A stretch of 64,000 nt of DNA from Panax quinquefolius (Eukaryota > Streptophyta > Magnoliopsida > Apiales > Araliaceae). The notes under the pieces were generated by a model, which was not told the origin of the DNA, ran no database searches, and was given only the letters and a program-made list of their open reading frames with translations. The stretch covers positions 744,001-808,000 of the forward strand of contig JAINUW010000512.1 in assembly GCA_020205615.1 (NCBI GenBank), written 5' to 3'. Position numbers and translations under genes: made by a program. Positions 61,054-64,000 of this stretch are shown in pieces; position 1 is the stretch's first letter, and each line of letters opens with the position of its first letter.

Positions 61054-61339
61054 ACGCTTTCATTTCTCCGACCTTTGACTTATTGTTAAAGAAGCAGACT
61101 ATAGCAGTTATATTTTCAGTTTACATCTTAAGCAGTACAAATGCATTTCTTATACAATATATGCACATTTATTGATGGTAGCATGCCAGCATGATCATGT
61201 ACTTGAAGACTTAAAAGTATCAATGTGGTATATGCAGGCCGCCTTTCGGGTAAAGGTGATGAAGATTCCACTGAAGACTACAGAGAAAAAGGACGGGAGT
61301 GAAGAAGCACTCCAAGCAGTATTAGATTTGCCGACTTGA
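51357..61339 (+). CDS. ZEP: Zeaxanthin epoxidase, chloroplastic (16 exons, complete)
   Basis: Converts zeaxanthin via antheraxanthin to violaxanthin in plastid membranes: the return half of the xanthophyll cycle and an early step toward abscisic acid. Exons: 51357-51862, 53917-54079, 54388-54462, 54810-54910, 55017-55132, 55879-56090, 56667-56758, 58365-58479, 58586-58689, 59206-59251, 59374-59438, 59524-59610, 60064-60118, 60211-60302, 60406-60493, 61238-61339. All introns are GT-AG and the frame joins exactly to 672 residues, normal for the family. Residues 1-80 look like a transit peptide (MDSIVFYSSINPSAKIF). The FAD-binding GGGIGG is at 87-92, GADG at 241-244 and GDSVHAMQPNLGQGG at 372-386. 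A C-terminal FHA domain spans about 550-625, with SKLH (581-584) and HGTWI (604-608). The ATG at 51357 is chosen because the upstream in-frame codons lack another ATG. Confidence 0.96.
51999..52287. mobile_element. Small hAT-like MITE copy 1, intron 1
   Basis: 289 bp from TAAGGCTGTAAAATGAGC to TTATACATTTA. The exact 8 bp duplication GTTGTTGA lies at 51991-51998 and 52288-52295. The body is GCTCG/CTCGACTCG-rich. It is homologous throughout to 57586-57916, though shorter near its left end. Confidence 0.85.
53094..53342. mobile_element. Stowaway-type MITE, intron 1
   Basis: The ends TCCCTCGGTTCCAAAATTAG and (reversed) CTCCCTTAGTTCCAAAACTA are inverted repeats about 30 bp long, bounded by TA (53092-53093 and 53343-53344). 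249 bp, no coding capacity. Confidence 0.78.
53490..53760. mobile_element. Possible MITE fragment, intron 1
   Basis: It opens with ACTCCCTTCATTCCAAATTA, a Stowaway-like terminus, but I find no convincing matching right end. Inner inverted motifs such as TTGACTTTTCAAAAGTCAA are present. Probably a truncated or rearranged copy. Confidence 0.4.
55496..55625 (-). mobile_element. Possible tRNA-derived SINE fragment, intron 5
   Basis: On the minus strand GGTTCCAATCC (about 55560-55570) is one mismatch from a Pol III box B, with a loose box A-like TGGCAGCGGCTTGAGG upstream. On the plus strand the unit GATAAGTAATTCTGGCCCCA...ATGGGGATTG is repeated twice in tandem (about 55496-55562). No target duplication was found. 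Confidence 0.4.
57069..58239. mobile_element. Non-autonomous hAT element 2, intron 7
   Basis: 1171 bp with ends TAGGGGTGAGCATTCGG and ...TTTTTTGCTCAGTCCTA. The exact 8 bp duplication is GCTGCATA at 57061-57068 and 58240-58247. It contains TTCGGTTATAACCGAA at 57110-57125 and many half sites. It shares termini and almost the same length with element 1, while the middles differ. A smaller hAT-like element is nested in it. It lies between exons 7 and 8, with splice sites untouched. Confidence 0.9.
57586..57916. mobile_element. Small hAT-like MITE copy 2, nested in hAT element 2
   Basis: 331 bp, TAAGGCTGTAAAATGAGC to CGTTTACACCCTTA. The exact 8 bp duplication CTTTGTAA is at 57578-57585 and 57917-57924. 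The terminal inverted repeats are about 12 bp (TAAGGSTGTAAA). Same family as 51999-52287. Confidence 0.87.
59728..59765. repeat. C-tract and A-tract in intron 12
   Basis: Seventeen C, one A, six C, then an A-rich run. Homopolymers of this size are unstable and often miscounted; the minus strand could form a G-quadruplex. Confidence 0.85.
61017..61050. repeat. (AG)17 microsatellite, intron 15
   Basis: Thirty-four bases of perfect AG repeat, within the last intron. Confidence 0.95.
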
Positions 61340-61790
61340 CTGTTCTTTAATTAGAAATGCATGGAATTGTAGCATTTTTCTAGGGCAGTAAAGCCATGCA
61401 AAACTGATGTTTTGTACAATGTAGGAAGGAACAGGATCAAAGTATATAGCATGCCACAAAAGACTAAAGAGAATGGCCAGATCCCAGCTTTGCATCTTAA
61501 GGCAAAGTTCTGTTTGATAATTAAACACTGGGATAATACAAAATGTAGATTTAATGGAAAAGAGCGTCATAGTAGATGCTTCATTTTTTCTTCATCATCA
61601 AAGTTTGATATACTTGGCTGTGTATAGATACAATGTGTTTCCATACGAACAGAATACACAGTGACACACAAAACCGAAGTAGTGCAGGAGTCCCAAGTCC
61701 TTTCTTTTCTCTTTTATAAAGGGTAATAGGACTGTCAGTTTGTTATGCGTTCATGTGTGTCTGTAATAAAGAGAATTGATAGTTGGATAA
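61340..61790 (+). other. Probable 3' UTR of zeaxanthin epoxidase
   Basis: The stretch follows the stop codon to shortly after the first good polyadenylation signal, AATAAA at 61765-61770, preceded by TGTGTGTCTGTAATAAAG. The exact end is unknown. Confidence 0.5.
61765..61770 (+). terminator. Polyadenylation signal AATAAA
   Basis: A canonical hexamer 425 bases after the stop codon, in a TG-rich context. Confidence 0.5.
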
Positions 61791-62721
61791 GTAAAATTTG
61801 GTATTTTTAAAAGTTCTATTTTACATGAATCACAGATTGAATAAATTCAAGAGGGAGTGTATATGAGTTAACAAATATATTGGATCAGTTTACATAAATG
61901 TTCGCGAATTGATATGGGATAGATGGTGCAGTTGTGTATTTGATGAATTTTAAGAATCGCAAGTGCGGAAATAGATAAATATGTATATTGCTGTAGCATG
62001 CATAGGCAGCATGAAAAAGTAGAATTTATCTGCGTCTATGTTTAGTCAACTGGTTATAAGTGTCTTTTTCGTGCATTAGTACCAAACTAGAAGGCATCAT
62101 CAATTATACGGAGAAGTTGATGCCTGCATCGATAAAAGATAGTACTAGTAGTAATACATACGGACAGCTCTAATTCGAATTCACTGTCAAAACAAGCACC
62201 ACATATATTTTACTACATGCATTGACATTTGGCACATCTTTCATGAGTTACTTGTGGTGATATATTGGTTTCAACCTGTTCTGTCCTGTCCTGTCCTGAT
62301 AAAATTAATGGGACATATATTTTTAGATTTGGATATTGGGCACACCTAGACCTAGGAGAGCAGAGTAGACTAGTAGGGCTTATAACTCTATATATACTCA
62401 AAGGCAGTCTACTTGATCAATTATTAATGTCAAAGGGAGGGAGGGAGCAAGGGTGTGATCACTAGTCAAATTAATCCCCTAACACCCACCACCAAGTGGT
62501 AGTGTCTCCTTTAATAATCACCAAAAAGGAAACAAACCCAAGACACCCCCACCACCTCACATACATAGGTCATAGGTCATAGTTGAGGGTCATCCTCACC
62601 ACCTCCTTAACGGACCAAATAAAACATCCTTCCTTCATTGGCCTTTTCACCGCCCATACTATTAATAATGAGTCGAGTCGAGTCCAGTCCAGTCCAGTTC
62701 AGTCCTTGCTTGCGCTCGCCA

Positions 62722-62727
62722 CACGTG
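62722..62727. promoter_or_regulatory. G-box CACGTG
   Basis: In the context CCACACGTGACAG, which overlaps an ABRE-like ACGTG core. Such sites bind bZIP and bHLH factors in plants. Function here is unproven. Confidence 0.4.
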
Positions 62728-63600
62728 ACAGAGCAACGGTCGGGTTCAGGTGAGATCCTAAGTGACCGTTAGAGCATTAATCTAGCTCATCATAGTGGGA
62801 AGGAAGGAAGTCAGTCAGTCGTCCCATCTATTTTCTCCTGAAATGAAATGTTTGTTTTTATTAATTATGTGTATGTGTTGTATTCAAGAGGCCGATGGGA
62901 AATCAGAATTCACCATATATAGTAGATAGATGATGATGAATGTGTTGGTCCAAGACTCAACCCCTACAATTAAAAATTAAAATGAACTAGTATAAAACTT
63001 CACTCAGTTCACCTCCTTGTTTTGGTCTTTCAAAGGCTGAATGAATGGCTCGGCTCGGCTACAAGGTTTAGTTGTCAGCTTTCCAGATTCCAGTCCTATC
63101 TCAGGATACCAAATCTTCCATCCAAAGACATATACTCTCTTTAACTCTTTTCCAAATTCCAAGGAAAATAAAACATCCCTTTCTTTCCCTTATTATTATT
63201 ATTATTTAGTACTAGTACTATTTTAGAGAGAGAGAGAGAGAGCTAACTAGCTAGCTAGCTCTCAGGGTGAGTCGAGTCTACATTAGCTTCTCAAAAGAAT
63301 AGACAATTTTTCCCTAAATAAAAAATATATATACATACTAAAAATATGTATGTTATTCAGAATCACGAGATTTCCCTACCCAGGGCCAGCAGTACACCTG
63401 AGAGAAAGAGAAAGAGAAAGAGAAAGAGAAAGAGCAACCAGCCAACCACCTATCCTTCCTCCCAAACAAACACCGTCCAAAATTAACACAAATTCGCATT
63501 TAACTGCATTCGACCGTCGGTGTCGCCTCGCTTCTCTACCGACTGCCGGAAGTTAGGAAATTGTCCCACACCACCAGCCTACCACTACCATGGCTTGCTG

Positions 63601-63632
<32 letters not shown>

Positions 63633-63714
63633 AGTAGTGTGAGTGTAGACTTTTCTTTTGATTCCCGTGCCGTCCGTCCCAACAATGTCTTTTTCTTCAA
63701 CAAAGAATCAAGCA

Positions 63715-63720
63715 CACGTG
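63715..63720. promoter_or_regulatory. G-box CACGTG
   Basis: Second G-box, in AGCACACGTGCAC, itself nearly palindromic (GCACACGTGC). Confidence 0.35.
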
Positions 63721-64000
63721 CACTAATGAAATGGAAACCTGTGCCAGTTCACCCTAACAAAACTTAAAACCCAACAAATCACAAATTATAGAACTAACAT
63801 GTAAAATTTTCTTCTATTCAAATTTGGCTCGTTTTATTATACTCGAGTTCAGTTTAACTCGTCTTGTTTTTAATCCAACTACTCACAAGGATTTAAAACA
63901 TACACGAATTAAAATTAAATTATTTATGTTATAATAATGTATATAAAATTAATTCAGTTAAGCAGGTGAAATAATTAAACTTTGAACACTTCGAATAAAA

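Larger units (their letters stand above)
61791..64000. other. Intergenic DNA, possibly the promoter side of a further gene
   Basis: I see no coding exon I can name. Simple repeats: (CCTGT)n near 62278-62298, (GTCCA/GTCGA)n near 62670-62700, (TCATAGG)n near 62567-62585, (AG)9 at 63225-63242, GAGAAA units at 63401-63434 and (CTACTGC)4 at 63601-63631. GA-rich tracts with G-boxes suggest the 5' side of a gene beyond the window. The short open frame over 63561-63767 is built partly on the CTACTGC repeat and is not convincing. Confidence 0.5.

Noticed and set aside
60981..61175. Open frame containing RERERER
   Set aside because: It is a translation of the (AG)17 microsatellite inside ZEP intron 15.
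63561..63767. Possible small gene starting near 63561
   Set aside because: The frame runs through a CTACTGC repeat and simple-sequence DNA with no domain, no splice signals I trust and no homology I recognise.

Overview
The window is nuclear DNA from a flowering plant. The evidence is a 16-exon zeaxanthin epoxidase gene with GT-AG introns, Ty3/gypsy chromovirus retrotransposons with initiator-Met-tRNA primer sites, and plant-type hAT, Mutator and Stowaway elements. The protein reads like a eudicot enzyme; I cannot name the species. Coordinates were counted by hand, so boundaries may be off by a base or two.

Positions 1-46421 are a retrotransposon nest with no host gene. A minus-strand gypsy element (C) is present as two pieces: protease and reverse transcriptase at the left edge, and gag, primer-binding site and LTR at 44258-46421. 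Between them lie plus-strand LTRs of a Tekay-like family (A), minus-strand solo LTRs nested in one another (3634-8756), and a tandem array (8964-30313) of about 4.6 kb units. After the array comes an A-family pol gene (30314-30578, resuming 39509-44257) interrupted by a second A-family element with both LTRs (30579-39508). The array belongs to a related family (B). Each B unit is an LTR of about 4.25 kb plus only about 0.33 kb of non-coding internal DNA, and neighbouring units share LTRs. The pol frames are broken everywhere.

Positions 46422-51356 are AT-rich intergenic DNA with small DNA transposons: a Mutator-type element with a 10 bp target duplication, a Stowaway-like MITE interrupted by a 1.18 kb hAT element with an 8 bp duplication, and compact hairpins.

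Positions 51357-61339 hold one complete gene, zeaxanthin epoxidase (672 residues by my splice model), which links the xanthophyll cycle to abscisic acid synthesis. Its introns carry a second 1.17 kb hAT element, two copies of a roughly 0.3 kb hAT element (one nested in the larger hAT), Stowaway-type MITEs and a possible SINE. Positions 61340-64000 hold the 3' UTR and then intergenic, possibly promoter, DNA with G-boxes and GA repeats.

The best candidates for something new are the shared-LTR array of a coding-free element, the tandem ATCTTTG/CAAAGAT hairpins in its predicted leader, and a systematic disturbance of sequence at CAG/CTG sites in the transposons but not in the gene. The last suggests methylation-linked sequencing error.
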